Below, one piece after another: positions 1-10,033 of a DNA stretch of 27,001 nucleotides (position 1 is the stretch's first letter; each line of letters starts with the position of its first letter). A model generated the notes under the pieces. The model was not told where the DNA came from. It did not search any database and saw nothing but the letters and a program-made list of their open reading frames with translations. The position numbers were made by a program, and so were the translations under genes. Source of the stretch: Blastocladiella britannica (Eukaryota; Blastocladiomycota; Blastocladiomycetes; Blastocladiales; Blastocladiaceae); the NCBI GenBank assembly GCA_025349905.2, contig MU624738.1, positions 1-27,001 on the forward strand, given 5' to 3'.

Positions 1-93
1 GTTGAAACAAGTGCTGAGGAATGTGCTGCTAATGAGGGTGCTGAGGAGCGGAGTTCAGCATTATCAGTTTCGGACGAAAGCAACAGTATTTGA
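1..93 (+). CDS. Possible 3' end of an unidentified plus-strand gene (partial)
   Basis: Frame 1 is open from the window edge to a TGA at 91-93 and would encode about 30 residues, rich in Glu, Ala and Ser, ending in ESNSI. The composition looks like an acidic, disordered protein C-terminus and the local bases are coding-like, but 30 codons are too few to name a family. If real, its stop lies one base from the stop of the minus-strand XRCC2-like gene (TAG at 97-95). That is plausible because another convergent pair here has a 17 nt gap. It could equally be non-coding 3' flank of the XRCC2-like gene. Confidence 0.3.
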   Translation, partial: VETSAEECAANEGAEERSSALSVSDESNSI

Positions 94-94
94 A

Positions 95-1385
95 CTATGG
101 CGCCACCGGTACCAGATGCCCGCCATCGACGATGCCAGTTGGGTGAACCGAGATGGCCCGCGGAGGAGCCGCTCGCGGTGTCACAACCTGCACGGCACAC
201 ACGGTAGGCTGCTGCGCATGCGAGCCGTCCGAGATGCGCCACATGCAGATGCGCGCCCGCACGGCGCGAGCAAGAGAGCGGCCGACGCGGTCGCCGGCGC
301 TCCACTCCATGCGCTCCGCCGCACGGATGCCGACGTCGTCCAGCACCTCGTTGGGATCAGCGCGCGCGGGGACGCTATCGCCACCACCCTCGGGGCGCGC
401 GTACGGCTGCCATGTCACCAAAATCGGAGTCACGGCGCATTCGGTCCCCAGGCGCACCAAGTCAGTCGCGAGCGCGCTCGTTGCCGCGGCAACTGGATCG
501 ATCAACGGACCTGCAGGTGGTACTCCGCTGTTTGGAGCAGCTGTTGTGGCAACAGGTGGTGGTGGCGCTTGTGGTGGTGGAGCCAGGGCCACCCGGATCG
601 GCCAGTGCACGTCCGAGAGAGCGTCAATCACGAGGTACGAGACAGGCGGGCGAGTTGGCGTGGGGCGGGCAGTCGTCACGACCTGGCCCGGGAGCCGCCG
701 GCGCGGGCGATTTGGATGGGCCGCATACAGCGCCCGTACGATCGCGTGCACTTGCGGCAGCGAACTGGCGCGGTAAATGTCGAGATTGCGCAGGGCACTG
801 TGCGCGACGCTTGCTGACCATGCACGCAATGCGTCCTTTCTCGTTTCTTCATCACCGTCCTCCACTACCTGCTCGGTACTGCGGGCAAGACACTCTTGCG
901 CATGGCGTTCCACCATGGCACGGAGCCGGCCAATGCGGAACCGGCGACTCGCATCAATTAACGCGACCCGAGCACCGTGGCCATGCAAATGGACCATTGA
1001 CGGGTAGTGTGAGTGCCCAGACGGACCAGGCGCACTGGGCGGGGTCAAGATCGTCAGCAGCATGTGCTCGATCAGCACCGACTTGCCGGCCTGCGGTGGG
1101 CCGTGGATTTCCATCATGTCGCCGGCACGAATGACGGGGTGTTGTTGCTGGCGGTACACATTCGTCGGCACGGCGGGAGCCTGCTCGCCAAGGCGAAGAG
1201 GTGCGTCGACTGCTTCGAGAAAGAAGCGTGGCAATGGCGGTCGCGTCCTCAGGCGCAAGTACGCCTACTCTTTTTCCATCAATAAATATTTCGAATTGCT
1301 GTGTGCTGCCAGTGCGCCGTACCGAAGCGAGAGACTCTCGGTGCCCCACCATTCCAGCGACGCGCTCCTGTCTCGACTTGGGCAT
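95..1385 (-). CDS. XRCC2: XRCC2-like RAD51-family DNA repair protein
   Basis: XRCC2 is a RAD51 paralogue acting in homologous-recombination repair. The main exon (about 1180 down to the TAG at 97-95) carries a GDMMEIHGPPQAGKS segment, matching the GD-x-x-EFHGP-x-x-x-GK(T/S) Walker A region of XRCC2. It also has VALIDASRRFRIGRLRAMVE, like the XRCC2 'FIDTDYHFD-x-x-RL' strand, and a Walker B-like VSYLVIDALSD followed by HWPIRV. Pro- and Ala-rich linkers make it longer than the usual 220-280 residues. The main frame has no ATG before the MM just upstream of Walker A; it is open upstream only from a TTG at 1258. A 5' exon is therefore likely. The best candidate starts at ATG 1385 (MPKSRQERV...) and splices in phase, for example donor GTAGGC at 1268 to acceptor CAG ending at 1181 (88 nt). 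That junction is a guess; the family call is fairly firm. Confidence 0.7.
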
Positions 1386-1740
1386 GATGAAGTTCTTCCG
1401 TTTGATCGAAAGACTTTTATGAAGTCTGCAGCATTTCACATCGTTCGCGCTCACTTCCGCTTTTTTCTTTCACACGCCAGCCCCCCATTTCCTCAAGACA
1501 AAGCCGGACAAGCCCAAGGCCATCTTCCAATTGATTCTTACTTCCAGCTCGAAAGCACTTTGTCTGAAAAAAGCGTGCTGCTGGGATGCAAAATCAAGCT
1601 GCACCGCGGGTTCAGCCCCGGCCATTCAAGGGCTCAGACAACCTGCGCGCAGTGCTGCCTAGCAATGCAGTGGAGCAGACTGTATTCACAGTGGCTTACC
1701 TCATTGCTCAAGGTCCGTGCATTTTTGCGGATCACCCTTC
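1386..1740. other. Divergent intergenic region, XRCC2-like / TmcB-like genes
   Basis: This 355 nt separates the proposed start codons of two divergent genes and probably holds both promoters and 5' UTRs. It has pyrimidine-rich runs around 1450-1490. A short plus-strand frame from ATG 1588 encodes about 40 coding-like residues including VEQTVFTVAYLIAQ. It could be an upstream exon of the TmcB-like gene, but the only evident junction (GTCCGT near 1713 to CAG at 1749) would be an intron of under 40 nt, so I did not join it. I see no TATA box or other site I would defend. Confidence 0.4.
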
Positions 1741-4700
1741 ATGTACCAGCAGTCTGCTAACAATTCCTCTGGACGTCAAAAGGCCATGAGTTACCTCACT
1801 ACATTCTTTGGATCCTCACTGTACGTGGTATCAGATCGCCTGTCTTTTGAGCTGGCGAATCAACTTAACCATTGAAAATAACAAAATCAATACAGTTTGT
1901 GGAGGATATCCAGCTGCTGTCCTTCCCGCTCACGTCCATAATCTTCCCAAACTTGCCCCCTGTGGTGGAATATGTCCTAGAGCCGATCCGAGCCCTGACG
2001 GACTACAATTCGTTTGCCTTAGTCAATTCGCTAGGTGCGATTTCCATTGATCAACTCGATATCAAATGAACGAATAAATACTGACAGACATTGCTTTTAC
2101 GCCAGCGCTTGCCCTCGTATTCTTTGCACTCGCCGTGACATGCGTGGTGAGCATCGTGACCCACCGGCAAACGCGCGTGCCGTCATCTGTGTTGCAGCTT
2201 CTGCGAATGCTCTTTTCGCTTCAGTTCCATGCCCTCAATATCCCGATCGCGACCTTGTTTCTTGGAGGCATTGCGTGCTCGACAACAGGGACGCTGCTCC
2301 CATTTAACGTCGCGTGCTTTACAATGCCCCATCTTCCGCTCTTTATCATGAACTGCATTGGCCTGCTCGTGTTCGTCCCGCTCCTAGGAATTGGCGCCCA
2401 TGTGGTTTGTGCAATCTCCCATCTTTGTCCATTTTCGAATTGCCTTCTCACAGCAAAACAATTAAAAAAAAAAAACAGTTCATCGACTCACTCCCGACGT
2501 CCCAGAGTCCGCATGCCAAGGCTCATGGCCAGGTCGAGTTTCTCTCGATCGCTGTACGCCTCGCGCTTATCATCCTTCGACTTCTGGCAGGAGCCTTCCC
2601 AACGTCCCAAGTCATGTTATGGATCTACATGGCAACTTCAGCCTGCTTGCTCGCCTACCTGGCATACAACCTCATTGTTCTCCAGCCATTCTACCATGTG
2701 ACGGCCAATATTGTGCGGTCGGCTTTTACTGCCGGATCCGCCTTGTCCATGATTGCGGGCATGGTCAACACGGCCGTGTACCCCAAATTTCAGTACGCGT
2801 GGGCCACGGCGATTGTTGCAGCGGTGGTCGGCGCTCACATTGGCGCCGTCGGCTCCAAGGTCTTTTCAGAGGCGGTGGTCACCATTTCGTGCCGCCACTG
2901 GTTCGAGGTACGCCAGTACGAGCATGTGACTGCGGCGGCCAGCCCGGTGGCACGGCGCACGGTTGTTCCCTCTCAGCCCGGGTACACGCCCTCGTCCCTG
3001 GTTGCGCAAGAAAACAAACTCGGAGTTCCTGGCGGTCCACGTGCGGTTGCCTCCCTCAATGACATGGCCCGCGATTTTGCCACCCGGTTCCACGGGGGTA
3101 GTCCTTCCTCCCCATCGTCGCCGGGACGTCCCTCGGGTGCGTCCGACACGGACCAGGCGCGACTCTTGCAGCCCAGTCCCATTGCCACTTCCCTCACAGC
3201 CCGCCGAGGTTCCGTCATGATAAACAAGGACACAAAGCCGTCGATTTTAACCGGTCTTCTCAACGGCAACTCCACCGACGTCCTGAACGCCATCAACGAG
3301 CGCACTCCAAAGCGCCGAAAGTTTGTCTTTTCGTCGCCGATGCACCTGGAAGTTTGTGCGTTGTCCTTTTATTTATTGGTTTGTGTGCAACAGTCGTTTC
3401 TTATGCCAAAAAAAAAAAAAAAAAAAAAAACAGGCCTCCGTTTTATTCGTGGCGATCCCACGCCAAAGCAAGTTGCGCTTGGGCGGCAGTTGATTGAGCG
3501 AGGCTTGGTCGAGTATCCACAAGACCCGATGCTGCTGCTCCTTGCGTCCACGTACCTGGCCTGCTATTATGGCGATGAGGGCACCGGCGTCGCCGAGGCT
3601 CTCATGAAACAGCTGCAAAGCTCGACGCGGATCATCCCCGCGCCCATCAAGTTCCTGATTTACGTACGCGATCGGTCCGCCCGAGACAATGGCGAAAGCG
3701 TCCTCGAGCGTGCCGCCATCGAGTCTTTGACCAAGGATGCGCGCAAGCACCACATTAACGCTCTTCAGGGCGTGCGCCAGGTTTTGGAGGCAATCCGTGC
3801 CGGCACGTCACCTGGGGAGATCACGTACAGCCTGCAAATGCTTGCCCGAGAGCAAGATGGAGCATTGACTTGCTATCAGCGCCTCTTGTCCCGCGTGCCA
3901 CGCGATCAGCGCGTCTTGCGCTCGTACGCGCAGTTTTTGACGTGCGTCCAAGGCGATACTTTCAAGGCAAACCAACTGCTCGAGTTGGCCGATGCAAGTT
4001 CGTCCAAATTTTTTTTTTTTTTCGTCGTAACGGCGACTGTGGACACAATCTTACAATTTTTTTTATCAACAGTCGAAAATCGGGGCAATCCAATGTCCGA
4101 TGCTGGAATGGCAGGAGCGCCAGAGGTCAATATTTCCATCGAATCGACACCCGAATACGAAGTGGGCCTGGCGAGCGGCCGATCCAAGCGCGATCGCGAT
4201 CCTTCTCCAAGCGGGAGAAAATACCCGGGGGTGAAGAGCAACAATGGAAGCATCAACAGTGCGTCCCATTTTTTTCCCAAAATCAATCGTTTCCTAATGG
4301 CAAAATCAATAGATTTGGCGAGCTCGACTCGGCACCGCGTGCTTCAGCGGAAGTTGGTTGTCGCCCGCATCAATCGGCCTCTGAATGGTCGCCACTGGCT
4401 CATTGCTGGCTGCATGGCCGTTATTGCGGCCTTGATTGGTGGATTCTACCTAGTCTACCTCTACTTTTCCGCTGCAGCCGACATACTTGACCAATTTTCG
4501 GTCGCGATTGCAATCCGACTGCAGGCAATTCGCATCCTCGAAAGTATCCGATTGATGACACTTGCGTCCTATGCGCCGGTCCCCACAACGACATACACTG
4601 CAGCACGTGCAGCCCTCAAGACGCAAGTCACTGCGCTCATTCCACTTGTGGGCCAATTTGCGACCTGGGAGGCGCAGGGCGATACGGGCACGTCCGCGAC

Positions 4701-6683
4701 TTTGGTTCGGGTGTACCTGCCGACATTCACGGGGTCTGCCAAAAACTTCGTGAGCACGACGCTCTCGCCGCTCCAGGCGATTGCGCAGGTCCTCAAGGCC
4801 GGCAAACTGGCGTACAGCTTCAAGACCAATCTGGGCTTGAATTCACAGGTGTTCCAATCCAACATGGAACTGCGGTATGATGCTTTTTTCGCTTTCTATA
4901 TCAATGGCGCGAGTACTGACAGTCCAGTTTTCAAATAGAGCGATCACAGCCAACTTAGTGTCCTTCCAGGCGGCCATCAATGGCTTTACCCAGGTTGTTA
5001 TTGATAGCAACACGGCCCTTCAGCGTTCCAATTTCACGACAATGATCATTTGCATTGGCGTTTCGGTCGTCGTATTTGGGCTTGCGACAGGTTTGATTGC
5101 TGGAAAGGTATCCCTCTTCTCATTTTGTATCGATTGAGCAGCCGTATCTTGACATCTTAAAAAATAACAGCTCATCAAACCGTTCTTTGATAATGAGCTG
5201 CAAGTCCTCCACATGCTCCGCCGCGTTCCAAAACGCGTCGTCCAGGGCATGCTCACGCAGGTGGAAGAAGATCTGGAGAACTACAAGGAGATTGTCGAAG
5301 ACGACGAAGAGCCAAATGACACGGACCTGATGCGCCAGGCCGCTAGCGAGTCACAATCGTCTCAAGAGCGGCGGTGGTTCAAGCATTTGGCAACGATGGT
5401 GTTTGGCATGTTGCTGCTCACGGGCATGATTACGTCCATGTTTAGTACGACTCTGATGTACGTTCCCCCTCTTTTGTACCTTGGCACTGGTATTGACATT
5501 TCGTTTCCTCCAACAGTGTCGATTCGGGCACCAATAGCCTCCTTCGGTTTGTACAAAGCGCGAATCGTGAGCTTGGCCACTCACAGTGGCGGATGCTGAC
5601 GCGCGAGTACTTTTACAACGATTCGACCTACTCGTCCGGTTCGTAGCATGCTTTCTATATTTATGTCGCTGGCTCACATTGTGCACACACAAACCTGTTG
5701 CAGACTTCATTGTCCAATCGTGCCGAAGCACCATTCTTGACTATGAGAACGACTTGTCAACAATCTCCATGACGGGCCTTGACCTCGATTTTCCGGCCCT
5801 GACGACCCAAAACCGCGTGTGCACCAATGGCTGCCGCGAGGTCGTCGAGCAGCCCGCCATTGGGTTCACGCTGGCGCTCGCATCGTTGTCTCTCAACGAC
5901 GAGGTCAACCGGTTCATGACCATCATCGACAGTGTCACTGCCGGCATGGCGTCCTCATTGACCAATCCGCAGGACAGAACATCGAACGTGTACCAGCAAT
6001 GGCTCTTGAGTGTTGCGCTCTCGTCGGACATTGAGTGCGTCATTTTTCTCTGCTGGAACCAATGGTCTTTACTCACGCATATCACCTCTCGGAAAAAAAA
6101 AAGTCTCCGCCTGGATACCCTCACGCAGGCCATGACCGATTTCTTGGTGGCGCGGCTAACCACCAATTGGACCAATGGAGGGGTCATCTTTGGCGCGTCC
6201 CTTCTGGTGCTGACCGCCACCGTGATCGCGCTGCATGTGTTTGTGATTCAGCGGCTGCTGGCTGAAGGAAAGGCGCTTGCGTCGCTCGTGTTCCTGGTCC
6301 CCATGGTCAATCCTCGCGAAGTGGCGGAAGTGGTGCAGTTCCTGGACACGGGCGGCATCATGCTGCAGATGAAGGGACAGGCGACATCAGCGGCTGCGAC
6401 CGCGGCCGCGGCCAATGCGGCGGCAATGGCACAGGATCGGCAAGCCGATGCCAAGACCAGCACGGGCCGGCTTTCGCAAAAGGGGGGTGATGGTAGCGGC
6501 AGTGGGGCTCCGCCGAACGTGTACTTGTCGGGCGTTCAGGGGAGTGCCACGTCGCTCTCTCCTCGTGAAGGCCCACTCCTGGACAAGTATACTGCGGGAG
6601 CGCCACCTGCCAACCTGGGAAGCCAGGTCTTGAAGCGCAACAGCCAGGTGTGGATTGCCGAGGACGACGCCAAGAAGGCATGA
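1741..6683 (+). CDS. TmcB-like multi-pass membrane protein with TPR-type region
   Basis: Twelve exons: 1741-1827, 1896-2034, 2088-2401, 2479-3355, 3434-3997, 4073-4258, 4313-4874, 4939-5107, 5171-5457, 5517-5638, 5704-6034, 6104-6683. All phases agree and give about 1405 residues. Residues 30-300 form an N-terminal membrane block (FVEDIQLLSFPL, LNIPIATLFLGGIACSTTG, MLWIYMATSACLLAYLAYNL). Residues 470-660 form a soluble alpha-helical region typical of TmcB/TmcC-type TPR repeats: LRFIRGDPTPKQVALGRQLI, DPMLLLLASTYLA, then CYQRLLSRVPRDQRVLRSYA and a conserved-looking LELADA. At least four hydrophobic helices follow (WLIAGCMAVIAALIGGFYLV, MIICIGVSVVVFGLATGLIA, HLATMVFGMLLLTGMITSMF, VIFGASLLVLTATVIALHVF), and the tail is a low-complexity Ala/Gly/Ser region. 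The family is named for Dictyostelium tiny macrocysts B; the biochemical role is unknown. The start is the first ATG that splices in phase, and an upstream exon is possible. The exon 3 donor could instead be at 2405. Confidence 0.75.
3408..3430 (+). repeat. A23 tract at the end of a TmcB-like intron
   Basis: A run of 23 A directly precedes the CAG acceptor at 3431-3433, so this intron has no polypyrimidine tract. Comparable tracts lie in other introns: T14 at 4009-4022, A15 at 16899-16913 and A18 at 22244-22261 (both T in the transcript of the minus-strand gene). None of these long tracts falls in an exon. Confidence 0.9.
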
Positions 6684-6700
6684 TAAATACAATTTTATAC

Positions 6701-9700
6701 TCATACCTCAAAAGCCCCAGACACCATCTCGTATTTCTTGTCACGGCCGCGCTCGCCGCTCCCACGGAGGACAAACATGGGCAGGAAACGGCGAATGGAC
6801 CCGCCACCGCCATTTCCACGGGACATTACGACCTTTCGGAGCTCGTCCATCCAAAAGACCAGCGACGACACGGCAAGAATCCACGCCCAATCGCTCAGGG
6901 ACAGAGGCTGTGTTTGGAAGATTCGTTGGAGCAAGGGCACATAGACGACACCGAGATGGCCCAGAATCGAGAATCCAATGGCGTAGTTGAACATCTTGTT
7001 GGTCCAAAAGCCGAGCCCAAACAGGGACTTGGTCAGGGACCGGCACGACATGGCGTTGAACATGTCGAACATGACAAACACAGAAAATGTCTGTTTCGTG
7101 GAGGCTCATGGATTAGTACGTTATGAGAAAAACAAACCAGTAAAATGGTGTCGAACCATTGTGGTGACGTGCTCGTGATCAGCGCCGCTCGCGAGCTCCA
7201 GCGAGTACGTTAAAAGCGTGCCGCTAACAATGACGAGGGCAGAGAGGGCCACCTTGATCAGGAGCTCTCGGGTCAGAATTGGAGATTCCGAGGGACGGGG
7301 ACTGGTGCCTTCTACGGCATCGCGGTCAACTGGTTCAACTCCGAGAGATTGCGCTGGCGGTCCATCCATGATGATATCTATGTTTGTATTTTCGTAAGTC
7401 AGCCATATATAATACATAAACAAAAATTGAGCGTACTTATCCACAGAATCTGCATCGCGTTGAGAGGGTTGGGAAGTCCCATGAACGTGGCAATAGCAAC
7501 CAACGAGAGCGCCGAAATGGACGTGGAAAGCTGGAAGCTCAAAAACTGCCGAATGTTCAAGAAAATGGTCTTGCCTGTTGCCAGCGAATAACGTGAATCA
7601 CTAAAAATGAACCGAGAAATGAGAATACGAACCCTCTTCAATGGCAATCACCAACGTGGCAAGATCATCATTGACCAGAATCATGTCGGCGGCCTCCTTG
7701 CTCACGTCGGTGGCACCAGCACCCATCGAGACGCCTATCTCGGCAAGACGCAGGGCCGGTGCATCGTTGACGCCGTCGCCAGTCATGGCCACGATGTGCC
7801 CCATGGCCTGCAAGCGACGCACCATCTCCAGCTTGCCTGCTGGCGTCATCCGGTAGAGCACGCCTGCGTTAGCCAAAGAATTGCCAAATTGCGAATTGAG
7901 CGGCCCATGGGCGGCGGCCGCAACCTCTCCTCCGCTGACAGCAAGCTCCGAGCCCACGATCCCGACCTGGCGAGCAATGGCTGTGGCAGTCTCGACAGAG
8001 TCGCCCGTCATCATGATGATGCGCACTCCCGAATTTTGCAATCGTCGGATGGCATCCGCAACACCGTGACGGGGCGGATCGTGGATGGCAACGATACCCA
8101 GGAGGCGAAGCTGGCCGCGCGAGGGACCGGACGCAAGGCCAATCACTCGCAGGCCCTGCTGCGCAAGCTCCGACGCGAAACGGAGCGTGGCGTCACGGGT
8201 CGTGGCGTCCAAGCCGCTACACTGCGGAAGCACCGCATCGAGAGCGCCTTTCATGTATACGCACGTCGCACCGCTTGTGCCAGGACTGGATGCGCTGTGC
8301 ATTGGGTGCACCCACTCGCTCGTCATGTACTTTGTGTCGGACGAAAACGGCATCTCGGCGACGAGGGCAGCACCCGGAGAGGCGCGAAGGTCGGTTCCGC
8401 TGCCGAGAGCGCGCGTGGCCAACTCAAAGAGCGCCGTGTCGGTTGCCTGGCCAAGAACGGCGCCACTTGCCGCGTCCACACGGGCGTGATTGCAAAGGTT
8501 GGCGCATGCTGCCAGTTGGGTTAAGTCCGGCGCAAGTTGAGTGCCGCGCTGCGCAGCAGCAATGGACTGGACGGTGGAGGGAGATTGCATGCTGGGGAGC
8601 CAAATGTAAGCGGCCGTCATGCGATTGGTCGTGAGCGTGCCCGTCTTGTCGATGCAAAGGACATTGACACACGAGAGCGTTTCGATCGAGGGGAGGCGCT
8701 TCACGATCGCCTTTCGCTCTGCGAGGCGAAGCACACCAAGCGCCAGTGTGACTGTGACCACGACGGGAAGTCCCTCAGGGATTGCGGCTACCGCAAGCGA
8801 GACAGAGATGGCAAACGTTTCCAAGAGCGACCTACCCTGGAGCCCCCATCCAATCAAGAAAATCACTGCAATGACGCCAGTAGAGAAGACGGAGAGTTGT
8901 GTCCCAAGCTCGTCCATACGCTGTTGGAGTGGGGTCTTTTTGGTTTCCACCTGCATATAATGTCTTTGGATTAGTAAATAGGAAGTTTCCACTCAAAAAT
9001 GATACAGTACATCTCGCATGAGCAAAAAGACGGCACCGAACTCGGTGGACTTGGCGGTTCCAACTATCACGCCAACGCCGTAACCGTGCTTCACAAGGGT
9101 TCCCATAAAGCAAATGTTGGTGCGGTCCGAGACGTTGAGCGGGACATGCGATTGGCTGACGGCAAGTGGGGCGCTCTTTTTGGTGACGGGCTCGGTCTCT
9201 CCTGTCAGTGCAGATTCGTCGACATGGAGATCGACTGCCTATTTCATATAAAATGTCAGAAAATGGATGTGCTTGAGTCCATTCACAAAAACACAGACAC
9301 ACATACCTCGATCAAACGCAAGTCGGCAGGAATGCGATCGCCGATTGCAAACAAACAGATATCGCCCGGTACCAGATCATTGGCGAGGAGTTTGGTGGTC
9401 GTGCCGTCGCTGCGGACGTAAAGTGAGCCAATGGTATTGCTTCTGCCATGAAGAGAAAATGAGAATCGTACCGTCGGACTGTTGCATAATGCGGCACAAG
9501 GGTATTGAGGGCCTGAAGCGACTGCTCGCTCTTGTATTCCTGGATAAAGGCCACTGTTTTTTTGTGTGTTTTCACGTGTCAAATGCCAAGAAGTGTTGGT
9601 TTCGCGGGCTCATCGGGAATCACGTACCAGTTGCGACAATCACAATGGCCTGTACAGAGGGTATTATGAGTTAAACCGCGCCAAGGCATCTATATTGAAG

Positions 9701-9986
9701 GAAAAAGACGAACAAGCGAAATGGAGATGGCATTGTCGTATTCGCCAATCACGAGCGAGATGGCGGCGCTCGCCAGGAGCAGGTAGATGAGCGGGTTCTG
9801 GAACTGCTCGAGCAGCTTCATGTACATTGGCTCGTCGTCGTCCACGTGCAGCTCGTTCGGACCGTATTGCCCGCGACGAACGTGTGACGTTTGCGTGGAG
9901 AGGCCGCGGGCAGCATCGGTCTGCAACTCGGCCACGACGCGTTCCCACGGCTTGAGGCACGCTTCTGCGGTCGGCTGGAGGGACAT
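6701..9986 (-). CDS. PMR1: Pmr1/SPCA-type secretory-pathway Ca2+/Mn2+-transporting P-type ATPase
   Basis: Nine exons in transcript order: 9986-9714, 9649-9628 (22 nt), 9553-9472, 9409-9307, 9238-9011, 8950-7633, 7574-7437, 7377-7157, 7090-6701, encoding about 924 residues, the normal SPCA size. The protein pumps Ca2+ and Mn2+ into the Golgi, supporting glycosylation and ion homeostasis. Visible motifs in order: RRGQYGPNEL near the N-terminus; LANDLVPGDICLFAIGDRIP and DESALTGETEPV in the actuator domain; AAIPEGLP in M4 (about 294-298); the phosphorylation loop DKTGTLT (Asp about 337); MTGDS; GDGVNDAPAL (about 627); and NIIMDGPPAQSLGVEPVD in M6, whose Asn and Asp are cation-site residues characteristic of SPCA. 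It ends in the usual FSVFVMFDMFNAMSCRS and M7-M10 stretch. ATG 9986 (MSLQPTAEA) is preferred over the in-frame ATG at 10040, which overlaps the FCF2 stop. The stop is 17 nt from the convergent TmcB-like stop. Confidence 0.93.
9628..9649 (-). other. 22-nt microexon of the Pmr1/SPCA gene
   Basis: This exon is flanked by TGTACAG on its 5' side and GTACGT on its 3' side. It supplies AIVIVAT plus the first base of the next codon, joining ...AISISL to VAFIQEYKSEQS, as the conserved second transmembrane region of SPCA pumps requires. Without it the M2 helix would be truncated and the frame shifted by one base. Confidence 0.85.
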
Positions 9987-10033
9987 TCTTTTGGACAAGA
10001 AAAATATGAATGGAAGGGAGACCGACTTTGAAT

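Noticed and set aside
2..817. A 271-codon plus-strand open frame at the window start
   Set aside because: It lies mostly antisense to the XRCC2-like exon and is Arg/His-rich without motifs. A different frame (1-93) is the better coding candidate there.
7605..7632. A 28-nt intron near the end of the large Pmr1 exon
   Set aside because: The 58-nt intron 7575-7632 joins AIEEG to KTIFLNIRQF, the expected family sequence.
7607..8524. A 305-codon plus-strand open frame
   Set aside because: It is antisense to the conserved P- and N-domains of the Pmr1 pump, which are clearly coding on the minus strand.
9443..9471. A 29-nt intron in the Pmr1 gene (GTACGA to GGCAG)
   Set aside because: It restores the frame but adds residues absent from the family. 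Using the next acceptor (CGCAG, intron 9410-9471, 62 nt) gives the conserved ATVRRDG...LANDLVPGD and a normal intron length.
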